Below, piece after piece: positions 1-7,590 of a DNA stretch of 64,000 nucleotides. The DNA lies in NCBI RefSeq assembly GCF_963667775.1, contig NZ_OY764015.1:2407001-2471000 (forward strand). The letters run 5' to 3'. The position numbers and the translations under genes were made by a program. Below the pieces are notes generated by a model. That model did not search any database. It was not told where the DNA came from and worked only from the letters and a program-made list of their open reading frames with translations. Within the stretch, counting starts at the first letter, position 1, and every line of letters starts with the position of its first letter. The stretch is from an uncultured Trichococcus sp. (GTDB lineage Bacteria; Bacillota; Bacilli; Lactobacillales; Aerococcaceae).

Positions 1-2
1 AT

Positions 3-158
3 GAAGAAGTAGGTTCAGAGGGCGAAAATAACGCCTCAGAAGCATCTGATGCAACTGAACAGGCAAATACACCAGATACAACGGAAACATCCGAAATGGC
101 CGATAAATTGAGCAATTTCGCAGATGAACTGTTGGATGAGGAAGATTCGGAAGAATAA
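3..158 (+). CDS. gyrA: DNA gyrase subunit A, C-terminal tail (partial)
   Basis: Only the last 51 codons lie in the window, open to the left edge and ending at TAA 156-158. The peptide is acidic and low in complexity, rich in Glu, Ser, Thr and Asp, and ends DELLDEEDSEE. It shows no catalytic motif. The acidic tail and its position immediately upstream of rpsF-ssb-rpsR match the end of gyrA in many Firmicutes, where the tail follows the beta-pinwheel domain that wraps DNA. The assignment rests on synteny and tail composition, since no recognisable domain is inside the window. Another acidic-tailed protein cannot be excluded. Confidence 0.6.
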   Translation, partial: EEVGSEGENNASEASDATEQANTPDTTETSEMADKLSNFADELLDEEDSEE

Positions 159-176
159 AGCGTCAAAACCGAAACG

Positions 177-222
177 ACTAAAGAACGGGGCCTTCTCAAT
201 GTGAGATGGCCCCGTTCTTTAG
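177..222 (+). terminator. Intrinsic terminator after gyrA
   Basis: A GC-rich inverted repeat, AAAGAACGGGGCC pairing with GGCCCCGTTCTTT around a 15-base loop, lies 20 bases after the stop codon. The A-run and T-run are part of the stem, so it could act in both directions. Confidence 0.85.
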
Positions 223-255
223 TATACTTTGGATTTCGGCTAGTTGCCTGCTTGT

Positions 256-348
256 CACACCGGAAGCGGAGCCGCAGGATCGGACCCCTGCTCCGGTGTG
301 GCGGCTGTTCATCGGAGGACAGAGACCATTATTGGTCGAACCTCCGAT
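256..348. repeat. Two hairpins with 51-52 bp centre spacing
   Basis: Hairpin centres are at about 278 and 329.5. The stems differ in sequence (CACACCGGA versus ATCGGAGG), so this is repetition of structure rather than of sequence. It is the first member of the phased hairpin series seen at 17.9, 19.1, 45.7, 52.4 and 61.2 kb. Confidence 0.6.
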
Positions 349-500
349 AAAGCCGATCTTATCGGAGTAAAGCATTGAAATGTTTGCCTAACTTCGGTGA
401 AGCTTTCGTTCGCCGGAGCAGGAGCAAAAATTCACAGACCTGGTTGCGTACTGCTCAGCGGAGGCTGGGGTCATCTGTGTGGGTTATCCCCAGTTCAAAA

Positions 501-528
501 TTCATGGCAAAAAAAAACTTGCCATGAA
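501..528. promoter_or_regulatory. Perfect 10-bp inverted repeat over the rpsF -35
   Basis: TTCATGGCAA and TTGCCATGAA form a perfect dyad around an 8-base A-rich centre. The right arm contains the -35 hexamer TTGCCA. This is the geometry of a repressor operator. Upstream of the start site it would not be in the transcript, so a DNA-binding role is more likely than an RNA one. The binding protein is unknown. Confidence 0.5.
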
Positions 529-547
529 AAATGGAATATGGTACAAT
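519..547 (+). promoter_or_regulatory. Sigma-A promoter of rpsF-ssb-rpsR
   Basis: -35 TTGCCA (519-524), 17-bp spacer, -10 TACAAT (542-547) preceded by TGG, an extended -10. Transcription would start near 554 and give a leader of about 78 bases. Confidence 0.8.
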
Positions 548-578
548 CTTTAGATGTGAGTAATCCTGAAAAGGTACT

Positions 579-620
579 CTCCTTGCTCTTGCAAAAGTAA
601 GGGCCAAAGTCCACAAGGAG
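579..620 (+). promoter_or_regulatory. Leader pairing that can mask the rpsF ribosome site
   Basis: CTCCTTG (579-585) is a perfect complement of CAAGGAG (614-620), which contains the Shine-Dalgarno sequence AAGGAGG of rpsF. Pairing would sequester translation initiation. Many bacterial rpsF leaders are autoregulated by the S6:S18 complex. I could not confidently place the conserved CCG motif of that leader class, so this is a structural observation with an inferred role. Confidence 0.4.
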
Positions 621-631
621 GTGACAGTCAA

Positions 632-925
632 ATGAGCAATTACGAAATCAACTACATTATCCGTCCTAACATCGAAGAAGAAGCTAAAGCAGAGTTAATC
701 GCACGTTTCGATTCTATTTTAACAGATAATGGCGCTGAAGTTATTGAATCAAAAGACTGGGCGAAACGCCGTTTAGCTTATGAAATCAAAGATTTTCGTG
801 AAGGTATCTACCATATCGTGAAAATTTCTGCTTCAGATGCTAAAGCAATCGACGAATTCGACCGTCTAGCAAAGATCAATAGCGATATCATTCGCCACAT
901 CGTTGTTAAAGAAGAAACTAAGTAA
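632..925 (+). CDS. rpsF: 30S ribosomal protein S6
   Basis: 97 residues, the usual length. S6 binds S18 and 16S rRNA on the platform of the small subunit. The sequence has the S6 fold order: an N-terminal strand (YEINYIIRP), a helix, then [25 protein letters not shown] and a C-terminal RHIVVKEE. A strong AAGGAGGTGA lies just upstream of ATG 632. It is the first gene of rpsF-ssb-rpsR and is transcribed from the extended -10 promoter at 519-547. The 38-base gap to ssb contains a parS site. Confidence 0.97.
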   Translation: MSNYEINYIIRPNIEEEAKAELIARFDSILTDNGAEVIESKDWAKRRLAYEIKDFREGIYHIVKISASDAKAIDEFDRLAKINSDIIRHIVVKEETK

Positions 926-927
926 AG

Positions 928-943
928 TGTTCCACGTGAAACA
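928..943. other. parS site 1 (between rpsF and ssb)
   Basis: TGTTCCACGTGAAACA agrees with the Bacillus-type parS consensus TGTTNCACGTGAAACA bound by ParB/Spo0J. It sits inside the rpsF-ssb-rpsR operon, between two cotranscribed genes. ParB loads here and recruits SMC to the origin region. Confidence 0.9.
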
Positions 944-963
944 TTTTGAAAGGAGTAAGATGA

Positions 964-1515
964 ATGATTAATAATGTTGTCTTAGTCGGCAGACTTACAA
1001 AAGATGTTGATTTACGCTATACATCCAGCGGCACAGCGGTCGGAACCTTCGCTCTTGCAGTAAACAGACAGTTTACGAACCAAGCAGGAGAAAGAGAAGC
1101 TGACTTCATCAATTGTGTCATCTGGAGAAAATCTGCAGAGAATTTCGCGAATTTCACTCGTAAAGGCTCTTTAGTCGGTATCACTGGCCGAATCCAAACA
1201 AGAAATTATGAAAATCAACAAGGACAGCGCGTATACGTGACTGAAGTCGTTGCAGATAATTTCACATTGTTGGAATCGAAAACAACTACCGAGCAAAGAC
1301 CGAGAGAGACTGGCGCAGGTTCTTCAAATCAAGCAGCTCCGAGTGCAAACTTCGGATCAAGCAAATCTTTTGAATCTAACCAAAACCAAGGACAGTATAA
1401 TAATCAATACTCTTCTCCGAAACAAAACGGTTTTTCTGATTTTAACTCAACTGCTGATCCGTTTTCATCAAACGGAGAATCAATTGACATTTCAGATGAT
1501 GATTTACCGTTCTAG
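964..1515 (+). CDS. ssb: Single-stranded DNA-binding protein
   Basis: 183 residues. It coats single-stranded DNA at forks and recruits repair and replication partners. An N-terminal OB fold (about 1-105) begins [14 protein letters not shown] and contains the typical [18 protein letters not shown] Gln/Asn/Ser/Gly-rich disordered linker (about 110-170) follows, and the conserved acidic tip is ISDDDLPF, the partner-binding tail. The RBS AAGGAG precedes ATG 964. It is cotranscribed with rpsF and rpsR, the common arrangement in Firmicutes. The length and intact tip mark it as the essential SsbA type. Confidence 0.97.
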   Translation: MINNVVLVGRLTKDVDLRYTSSGTAVGTFALAVNRQFTNQAGEREADFINCVIWRKSAENFANFTRKGSLVGITGRIQTRNYENQQGQRVYVTEVVADNFTLLESKTTTEQRPRETGAGSSNQAAPSANFGSSKSFESNQNQGQYNNQYSSPKQNGFSDFNSTADPFSSNGESIDISDDDLPF

Positions 1516-1560
1516 TCTTTAGGACAGAATGGTTAGTTTTTAGGAAAAGGAGGAATTGAC

Positions 1561-1803
1561 ATGGCATTTCAACGTAACAGCAGAGGCGGACGCAAACGTA
1601 AAAAAGTTTGTTACTTCTGTGCTAACCACATTGATCATGTAGATTACAAAGAGACTGATTTATTGAAACGTTATATATCTGAAAAAGGTAAAATTTTACC
1701 TCGTCGTGTAACAGGTACATGCGCTAAACATCAAAGAACTTTGACTGTATCTATCAAACGTTCTCGTATCATGGCTCTTATGCCATTTACATTAGCAGAA
1801 TAA
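1561..1803 (+). CDS. rpsR: 30S ribosomal protein S18
   Basis: 80 residues, normal length. It partners S6 on the 30S platform. The basic N-terminus GGRKRKK leads into [16 protein letters not shown], so this copy keeps a Cys-X2-Cys pair that can contribute to metal binding in the zinc-containing form of S18. The core [15 protein letters not shown] and KRSR follow. The RBS AAAGGAGG lies upstream of ATG 1561. It is the last gene of the operon and is followed at once by a terminator. Confidence 0.97.
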   Translation: MAFQRNSRGGRKRKKVCYFCANHIDHVDYKETDLLKRYISEKGKILPRRVTGTCAKHQRTLTVSIKRSRIMALMPFTLAE

Positions 1804-1810
1804 TATTAAG

Positions 1811-1840
1811 GGAGTCGCTTCCAGGAGCGCTCCTTTTTTT
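1811..1840 (+). terminator. Intrinsic terminator after rpsR
   Basis: GGAG-T-CGCT pairs with AGCG-CTCC around a 6-base loop, followed by TTTTTTT. Confidence 0.85.
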
Positions 1841-2121
1841 GTACCCAAAATTCAGACGATTAATATGGATATGCGCCATATCCGATAGCGCAAGTAATCT
1901 CCCCTTCGCCTCTTCCGGGAACAGCATTATTTTTGGTTTCCCCCGATCCGCTTCTGTTTAACGAGGATCGTGTGGGCAAGTGAAGCGAACTACGCATAGG
2001 ATTGTTCTGAGTGCCTCCTACAGTGTCTTTTTCAGTCATCACTGAATCGGCTATAACATCACTATTGTTATCCATCAGGCTGAACGGATCTTTCCCCTGA
2101 AACTCTCCCGCATCCTGTTGC

Positions 2122-2152
2122 CCAACTCGGATACACTGAAAATCCGAGTTGG
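2122..2152. repeat. Isolated hairpin
   Basis: CCAACTCGGAT pairs perfectly with ATCCGAGTTGG around a 9-base loop. No T-run follows, so it is unlikely to be a terminator. It resembles one unit of the hairpin arrays found elsewhere in the window. Confidence 0.5.
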
Positions 2153-2437
2153 AAGCTCAACACCAAGACTGTTGTTTTATTCAAATGCCCTCCCCTACTC
2201 TATATGCGCCAGCAAGAAGGCTCCAAAATACTTTTCTACATAAGCGATGTGCACCGGCTGGATCTACTCTGTCAGATGTATAGGACTAGGCCCTGTAATA
2301 CTCTGATTGGGATAAAAAAACATTGCGAACGAAGTAAAATCTGTCGATGGGAAAATTCATGTTGATGCGGACACAGTTGCTGTCAGGAGCTCAAATATTG
2401 CCGATTTGAACAAAGAATAAAAGCGACGGCGATAAAA

Positions 2438-2453
2438 TGTTCCACGTGGAACA
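2438..2453. other. parS site 2, inside a 34-bp perfect palindrome
   Basis: TGTTCCACGTGGAACA, a fully symmetric parS variant. The symmetry extends to 2429-2462 with no mismatch, and to 2426-2465 with one G-T pair, far beyond the 16-bp core. Confidence 0.85.
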
Positions 2454-3560
2454 TTTTATCGCTGTTTTCGAGGCATCTTATTTTCGGATTGTTCCTGATG
2501 GATCTTTCTTAGTGGCTAGTGATCTCAAGCAATGAAAATGGGATGCCAAAACAAGCAACACCAACTGGGTAGTGTAATTTCCCTACGTAGATGTCTTCAT
2601 AAAAATGCTTTTCCGAAATCTCCAAAAACTGATTTATTTGAGAATGTCCACAGCGCCCGATCCAGAGCAAAGAAAAATTCTCCCTGCTATCTCCCGTCCT
2701 ATGGTTATCCCCGACCAGCAAATGAATATGCACGAATCTGTAGTGTTTTAAGTGCAGACGCTACAGATTCAACTATGAGCAGTTCTGATCGTTGCACACA
2801 AGGAACAATGCTGAATGCTGATATGGCTTGAAGGTTCGAATAAATTAGCAAAAATTTAGAAGCGAGTAAACTAGTGAATCAGCATACTTCGCCTTTCATC
2901 TTAAGGCGATACAACAGATAGAGTGATACATCCCAAATCAGACTCTTTCAATCATATACCGCAGAGAAGCTAAGGGTTTAGCATCAGGAGCCATCAGCCG
3001 TCTATGCGTAAAAAGGTTGCTGTTTCCGCATTTACGGCCGTAGAAACTATCAGTGATGCAGAAGATAAGGTCCTTGGCCTGAAAGAGCGCACTTGCGAAT
3101 CTATCCTAATGGCAGATTCATGTCTAAAGAAAAACAGTTCAACACTATTCAAAATATGCCAAGGTAACAGTCGAAGGCTTCCATCCGGACTGTTAAGTCC
3201 TCTGCCAGGGACCTTAGGTGCAGACGAATTTCAACGATGAATTGTCTGAAATTTTTTTGGAATATGAAGGCAGCCGTTCTCTAAAAATAATCGAACCTAT
3301 TCTTATCAAGGGGATGGGTTGCCTGCGAATTGAGTCAGTCGTACTTTTTTAGAGAGAGGCAGTTTTCTCAGGCTATCTGTCTCCCTTTTGATTTTGATGA
3401 TCGTCCTCATTGCGGTATGTCAAAGTTATCATCAGATGTTGGAAGAGCAAATGCCACTCTTCTGCATAATATATAAATGAGACGGTTTCGTCTACGCAGT
3501 TAAGGTCACCGGAAATGATCCGTGGGTTGTACACAAGCTGATTATATATTGCTTTTTTGG

Positions 3561-4069
3561 TTATCCACAAAAGTAAACAACGACGCATTCGGGACTGGTA
3601 TACATTCGAAAGCATAGGGTGTGGAAAACTATTCCCTAAAACTTATCCACAACAAGATATCGTCAAGAACAACAGGTTTTTGTTATGCATTTCCAAACGA
3701 GCTGCAACGGATAAATGTTGTATATAAGCAGGACCTTCTTCACAATCCAGCAATTTTCATTAAAATACTAGTAAATTCATCCAAAATAAAGGATATTATT
3801 TCATAAATGCAGGAATCAAACAAAAGTTCGAACAAACAAAAAGGAATCGGTGTAAGCATAACCACTTATACACAAGATATCCACAGGCGCTCGATGGTGC
3901 CAATGGACAGCATAAATAGTATTAGGACAATAAGTTATCAACAAAGTCATTTTATTGCAGAAATCCTATTCCAGCAAGGATAGAACGTATAATCCACTGC
4001 AGTTATGCACAGGTCATCATCAATTAATGTGCATAACTAAAAAGTTGGGGATGATTTGAGTTATCCCCA
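3561..4069. other. DnaA-box cluster (oriC-like)
   Basis: Relative to TTATCCACA, two perfect boxes are at 3561-3569 and 3643-3651. Single-mismatch boxes are at 3620-3628 (minus), 3866-3874 (TTATACACA), 3877-3885 (ATATCCACA), 3935-3943 (TTATCAACA), 4003-4011 (TTATGCACA), 4028-4036 (minus, TTATGCACA) and 4061-4069 (TTATCCCCA). Nine boxes in about 510 bp is far above chance. An AT-rich tract follows, with the triplet run TAG-TAA-TAG at 4215-4223 that resembles DnaA-trios. What is seen is the box cluster and the flanking parS sites. Origin, helper cluster or DnaA-titration function is inference. Confidence 0.75.
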
Positions 4070-4351
4070 AGTAACGGAGCTGCTGGAGGCCAAGGAAACT
4101 GAAAAATAATAGAAAGGCTGAAAATCAATTTTCACGCAAGAAAAGTGATGCTGAAGAATTTATGAAAAAACAAGAGAACATCATGTAGCTAGATTATTCA
4201 AATTATTAGTGAAATAGTAATAGAAGACATCAGAAAATCGTTTTCCGTAAAAAAGGGTGTTAGAATAGCCGCTTGAAAGCAAGCGAGTTTATGCTGAAAA
4301 AAATCGTGCAGAAAGGGATCAAATTGAAAAGACAACATGATCGAACATAAG

Positions 4352-4367
4352 CGTTCCACGTGGAACA
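4352..4367. other. parS-like site 3
   Basis: CGTTCCACGTGGAACA, symmetric core with one mismatch at the first base. It lies 75 bp from site 4. Confidence 0.7.
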
Positions 4368-4426
4368 TCGGTTATAAATAAACCTGCAACAGGAATTGAA
4401 GATATATTCAAGGGATAATCAATAAA

Positions 4427-4442
4427 TGTTCCACGTGGAACT
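4427..4442. other. parS-like site 4
   Basis: TGTTCCACGTGGAACT, one mismatch at the last base. Paired closely with site 3. Confidence 0.75.
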
Positions 4443-4750
4443 ATTGAAGACTGCAGAGGGAATTTCAACCATTCAAGAACTATAATAATAGTTACTTTAG
4501 GCTCGGAAATGGTAACTATTTCGAGAGATATATTTTCACGGCGCCCAAATATATTTGCGGATAATCATTCATCCAAAATACTGCCCAGAACTAGAATCCA
4601 TTCTGACCGAGGGTGTAAAAGCCTGACCTGGGTGCGGAATGTTTGGATAATCCATCCCAAAGCACCCATAGTAATTGAGGAAATTATACTTATAACGCTG
4701 AAAACAAAACGATGAACGGCCTGACTAAGAAACCTGCAAGCTGGAATAAA

Positions 4751-4766
4751 TGTTTCACGTGAAACA
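4751..4766. other. parS site 5, inside a 28-bp perfect palindrome
   Basis: TGTTTCACGTGAAACA, an exact match to the canonical parS sequence. The symmetry extends through 4745-4772. It lies about 50 bp upstream of the probable gdpP promoter. Confidence 0.9.
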
Positions 4767-4799
4767 TTTATTTTGATGTTGAAATGTCAACTAATCCCG

Positions 4800-4827
4800 T
4801 TGGAAAGGGCATTATAGCTATTATTAT
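4800..4827 (+). promoter_or_regulatory. Possible gdpP promoter
   Basis: TTGGAA (4800-4805), 16-bp spacer, TATTAT (4822-4827). A reasonable sigma-A match about 55 bases before the chosen start codon. Confidence 0.4.
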
Positions 4828-4881
4828 CTGAATATGTTAAAATGTACGAGTGCAAATTGTAGGTTCAGTAAAGGAGCTATC

Positions 4882-6900
4882 ATGAAAATAAAGGAAAAGT
4901 TAAAAATTCTTCCTCACTTCATAAAGGCTGACAAGATTAAGGTTCCTTTCCTGATTATCATGTTCTTATTGCTGGTGATCGTTGTTTTGACGTTCATTGC
5001 AGATTGGAAGATCGGAATTGGAATTACGCTCTTATGGGTTGGAATTGTTGGATTCATCAGTTATTCTTCGGAATATTTGATTGATGAGACAAATCAATAC
5101 ATATCTGACTTATCTTATCGAATCAAAAAAGGTGAACAAGAGGCTTTAATTAAAATGCCTATTGGGATACTTCTATATAATAAGCAAGAAGAAATCCAAT
5201 GGATGAACCCATATTTAATAAAGTATTTTGGTAAGAAAGATACGCTGGGAAGAAAGCTGAATGTGGTGGACGAGGAATTATATCAGCTTTTTAAAGAATC
5301 GCAGGACTATGTGATCCGCCGTGTGAAGTGGGGAAATCATTATTTTGATATGATCATTCAAGAGGATATCGGCGTCATTTATTTGATGGACATAACCGAA
5401 TATGCCAAAATTGAAGAGAAGTACAAAGACGAAAAATTTGTTTTCGGGAATATCATTGTCGACAATTATGATGAGGCTGTCCAATCCATGAATGATCGGA
5501 AGCGATCGAATGTAAATAACTATTTGACAAACCAACTCACAAATTGGGCAAACATGAATAATGTCTTTTTGAAACGAGTGGATGATGACCGCTTTATAGC
5601 ATTAACCAATATGCGTGCATTAAATAAAATAGAAGAAAATAATTTTGATATCATAAATCAAATAAGGGAAAGAACCTACAAGCAAAATTTTCCGTTGACA
5701 TTGAGCATGGGTTTCTCATACGAGAAAAGTTTTGAGCAGACCAATTTTAAAGAAGTCGCCAAAATGGCGCAGTCGAACATTGATTTGGCCTTGGCAAGAG
5801 GTGGCGATCAAGTTGTTGTGAGGGCCGAGAGTGAAGATGCCCGTTTCTATGGCGGCAAAACGAATCCGATGGAAAAACGGACCCGTATCCGTGCGAGAAT
5901 GATCAGCCAAGCTTTGGAAGAGCTCATTGTTCATGCCGATAAGGTGATCATCATGGGGCATAGTTATCCGGATATGGATGTCATCGGTTCCTGTTTAGGG
6001 ATCCGCCGCATTTCTCAGATGAATAATCGGGAAGCCTGGATAGTGTTGGATCCACAACAATTTTCCAATGATGTGAACCGGATTATGCAGGAAATAGACA
6101 AGGATCCTTTGATTGCGAAGCGGATCATTTCGCCTGATCAAGCGATGGCGTTGGTAACGCCACAGACTCTTATTGTGATGGTTGATGTCCATCGCCCATC
6201 CATGACGCCGGCACCTGGACTTTTGAATCTGTCCAAAAAAATAGTCGTTTTGGATCATCACAGGCGCGGACAAGAGTTTCCGAAAGATTCTGTTTTGGTC
6301 TATATGGAACCTTATGCATCCTCAACGTCGGAGTTGATTGCAGAACTGTTCGAATATCAATCCAATGAAATGGATGCCATCAACAAAATAGAAGCGACAG
6401 CCATGCTGGCGGGGATCATAGTCGATACCCGCAATTTCAGTTTGAGGACCGGATCAAGGACTTTTGATGCTGCCAGTTATCTTCAGTCGAATGGAGCGGA
6501 TACCGTTCTCATCCAGAAATCACTGAAAGAGGACTTGGATACTTACCTGCTGCGCAGTCATTTGTTGCAGACTATGGAATTTGTGAATGGTAATCTGGCG
6601 ATTGTCCATGGGGAAGATGATAAAGTCTATGATACGGTCGTCGCTGCTCAAACAGCCGATACGATGTTATCGATGGAAGCAGTGGATGCTTCATTTGTCG
6701 TCACAAAACGCCAAGACGGCAGAGTCGGTATCAGCGCCAGAAGTCTGGGTCAATACAATGTGCAGACTGTCATGGAAAAATTAGGCGGCGGCGGACATTT
6801 ATCCAATGCTGCTACGCAGATTGAGAATACGACAGTCCATGAAGTCGTTGAGAGACTGAAAGCAGTCATAAATCCAGAAAAAATCAAGGAAGGGGAATAA
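4882..6900 (+). CDS. gdpP: Cyclic-di-AMP phosphodiesterase GdpP
   Basis: 672 residues from ATG 4882, chosen because AAAGGAG sits 7 bases upstream; an in-frame ATG at 4834 has no RBS. GdpP hydrolyses c-di-AMP to pApA, controlling potassium, osmotic and cell-wall homeostasis at the membrane. Two N-terminal membrane segments (about 20-65) lead to a PAS-like region and a degenerate GGDEF region. The DHH phosphoesterase follows: MGHSYPDMDVIGS, VDVHRPS, VVLDHHRRG and PYASSTSE supply metal ligands, and the DHHA1 end carries GGGGHLSNAATQ. All DHH motifs are intact, so it should be active. It lies 3 bp upstream of rplI, the usual gdpP-rplI-dnaB order. Confidence 0.95.
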   Translation: MKIKEKLKILPHFIKADKIKVPFLIIMFLLLVIVVLTFIADWKIGIGITLLWVGIVGFISYSSEYLIDETNQYISDLSYRIKKGEQEALIKMPIGILLYNKQEEIQWMNPYLIKYFGKKDTLGRKLNVVDEELYQLFKESQDYVIRRVKWGNHYFDMIIQEDIGVIYLMDITEYAKIEEKYKDEKFVFGNIIVDNYDEAVQSMNDRKRSNVNNYLTNQLTNWANMNNVFLKRVDDDRFIALTNMRALNKIEENNFDIINQIRERTYKQNFPLTLSMGFSYEKSFEQTNFKEVAKMAQSNIDLALARGGDQVVVRAESEDARFYGGKTNPMEKRTRIRARMISQALEELIVHADKVIIMGHSYPDMDVIGSCLGIRRISQMNNREAWIVLDPQQFSNDVNRIMQEIDKDPLIAKRIISPDQAMALVTPQTLIVMVDVHRPSMTPAPGLLNLSKKIVVLDHHRRGQEFPKDSVLVYMEPYASSTSELIAELFEYQSNEMDAINKIEATAMLAGIIVDTRNFSLRTGSRTFDAASYLQSNGADTVLIQKSLKEDLDTYLLRSHLLQTMEFVNGNLAIVHGEDDKVYDTVVAAQTADTMLSMEAVDASFVVTKRQDGRVGISARSLGQYNVQTVMEKLGGGGHLSNAATQIENTTVHEVVERLKAVINPEKIKEGE

Positions 6901-6903
6901 TAA

Positions 6904-7353
6904 ATGAAAGTTGTTTTTTTAGAGGACGTTAAAGGAAAAGGTAAAAAAGGGGAAGTCAAAGATGTTGCAGATGGCTATGCTAATTTCCTGATCAAAAACC
7001 GTAAAGCTGAAGAAGCGAACGCCGCGACTATTTCCGCATTGAAAGGCCAAAAGAAGGCTGAAGAGAAGAAGCAGGCTGAGGAGTTGGCAGCTGCCCAAGA
7101 ATTAAAGGCACTTCTGGAGAAGGATGAATCAATCATCAAGTTGTCCGCAAAAATTGGCGAAGATGGTCGTTTGTTCGGGTCCATAACAACGAAACAGGTT
7201 GCTGAAGCATTACACAAGCAACACAATGTCAAATTGGATAAGCGAAAAATTGAATTAGAAAGTCCTATCCGCGCGTTGGGTTTCACGAAAATGCCCGTTA
7301 AAATTCATCCAGAAGTGACAGCGATGTTGACAGTGCAAGTGACTGAAGGTTAA
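6904..7353 (+). CDS. rplI: 50S ribosomal protein L9
   Basis: 149 residues, typical length. L9 binds 23S rRNA at the base of the L1 stalk, and its long helix reaches toward neighbouring ribosomes. The N-terminal motif [20 protein letters not shown] and the following DGYANFLI are diagnostic. An Ala/Lys/Glu-rich connecting helix (about 40-75) follows, then the C-terminal domain with [14 protein letters not shown] and [14 protein letters not shown]. It starts 3 bases after the gdpP stop, with AAGGAAGGGG as RBS inside the gdpP end, so the two genes are probably cotranscribed and coupled. Confidence 0.97.
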   Translation: MKVVFLEDVKGKGKKGEVKDVADGYANFLIKNRKAEEANAATISALKGQKKAEEKKQAEELAAAQELKALLEKDESIIKLSAKIGEDGRLFGSITTKQVAEALHKQHNVKLDKRKIELESPIRALGFTKMPVKIHPEVTAMLTVQVTEG

Positions 7354-7367
7354 TGATTATTTAATAT

Positions 7368-7410
7368 ACAAACGAAAGACAGGGATACCGATCTCTGTCT
7401 TTTCGTTTGT
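7368..7410 (+). terminator. Terminator after rplI
   Basis: ACAAACGAAAGACAG pairs with CTGTCTTTTCGTTTGT in a long hairpin. The T-run lies within the stem rather than after it. Confidence 0.7.
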
Positions 7411-7485
7411 TTCTGGAGACGATTGAGGCAGAAAGCCCCAACAGAACTTTTGATGAAAAAGGGAACGAATGTTCTTGTTCGTGAA

Positions 7486-7514
7486 TTGTAAATGTGGCTG
7501 ATTTAGAGTACAAT
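7486..7514 (+). promoter_or_regulatory. Sigma-A promoter of dnaB
   Basis: TTGTAA (7486-7491), 17-bp spacer, TACAAT (7509-7514), 76 bases before the start codon. It separates dnaB from gdpP-rplI. Confidence 0.7.
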
Positions 7515-7590
7515 AAGGAAGCAAAAGACGGGGAAGCCAGTAATGATTTCCTTGTCCGAATGAATCAAACCTAAAGGGTGAAAATATAAA

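Larger units (their letters stand above)
223..631 (+). other. Intergenic region gyrA-rpsF: two phased hairpins, promoter and leader
   Basis: No convincing gene is present. The left half carries two strong hairpins. One is 256-300, with arms CACACCGGA and TCCGGTGTG. The other is 311-348, with arms ATCGGAGG and CCTCCGAT. Their centres are about 51.5 bp apart, like the hairpin arrays elsewhere in this window. A DnaA-box-like 9-mer TTATCCCCA is at 484-492. The right half carries the rpsF promoter and leader, described separately. A 67-codon open frame at 397-600 overlaps the promoter and is rejected. Confidence 0.7.
1841..4833. other. Three-kilobase gene-free origin-like region
   Basis: Between rpsR and gdpP there is no frame with good codon use, an RBS and a recognisable product. 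The open frames near 1860-2075, 2532-2831, 3004-3240 and 3373-3615 look random. A short open stretch without a start codon (2316-2420) runs up to parS 2. The region is more AT-rich than its neighbours. It holds four parS palindromes, a hairpin at 2122-2152 and a cluster of at least nine DnaA-box-like 9-mers at 3561-4069. Two more candidates on the minus strand (4556-4564, 4642-4650) lie further right. An AT-rich tract follows at about 4090-4260. Old gene decay may have contributed, but I cannot identify any source gene. Confidence 0.7.

Noticed and set aside
397..600. 67-codon frame upstream of rpsF
   Set aside because: It runs through the rpsF promoter and leader and lacks an RBS.
1860..3806. 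Several 60-100 codon frames in the origin-like region
   Set aside because: No RBS, random composition, frames on both strands, no recognisable product.
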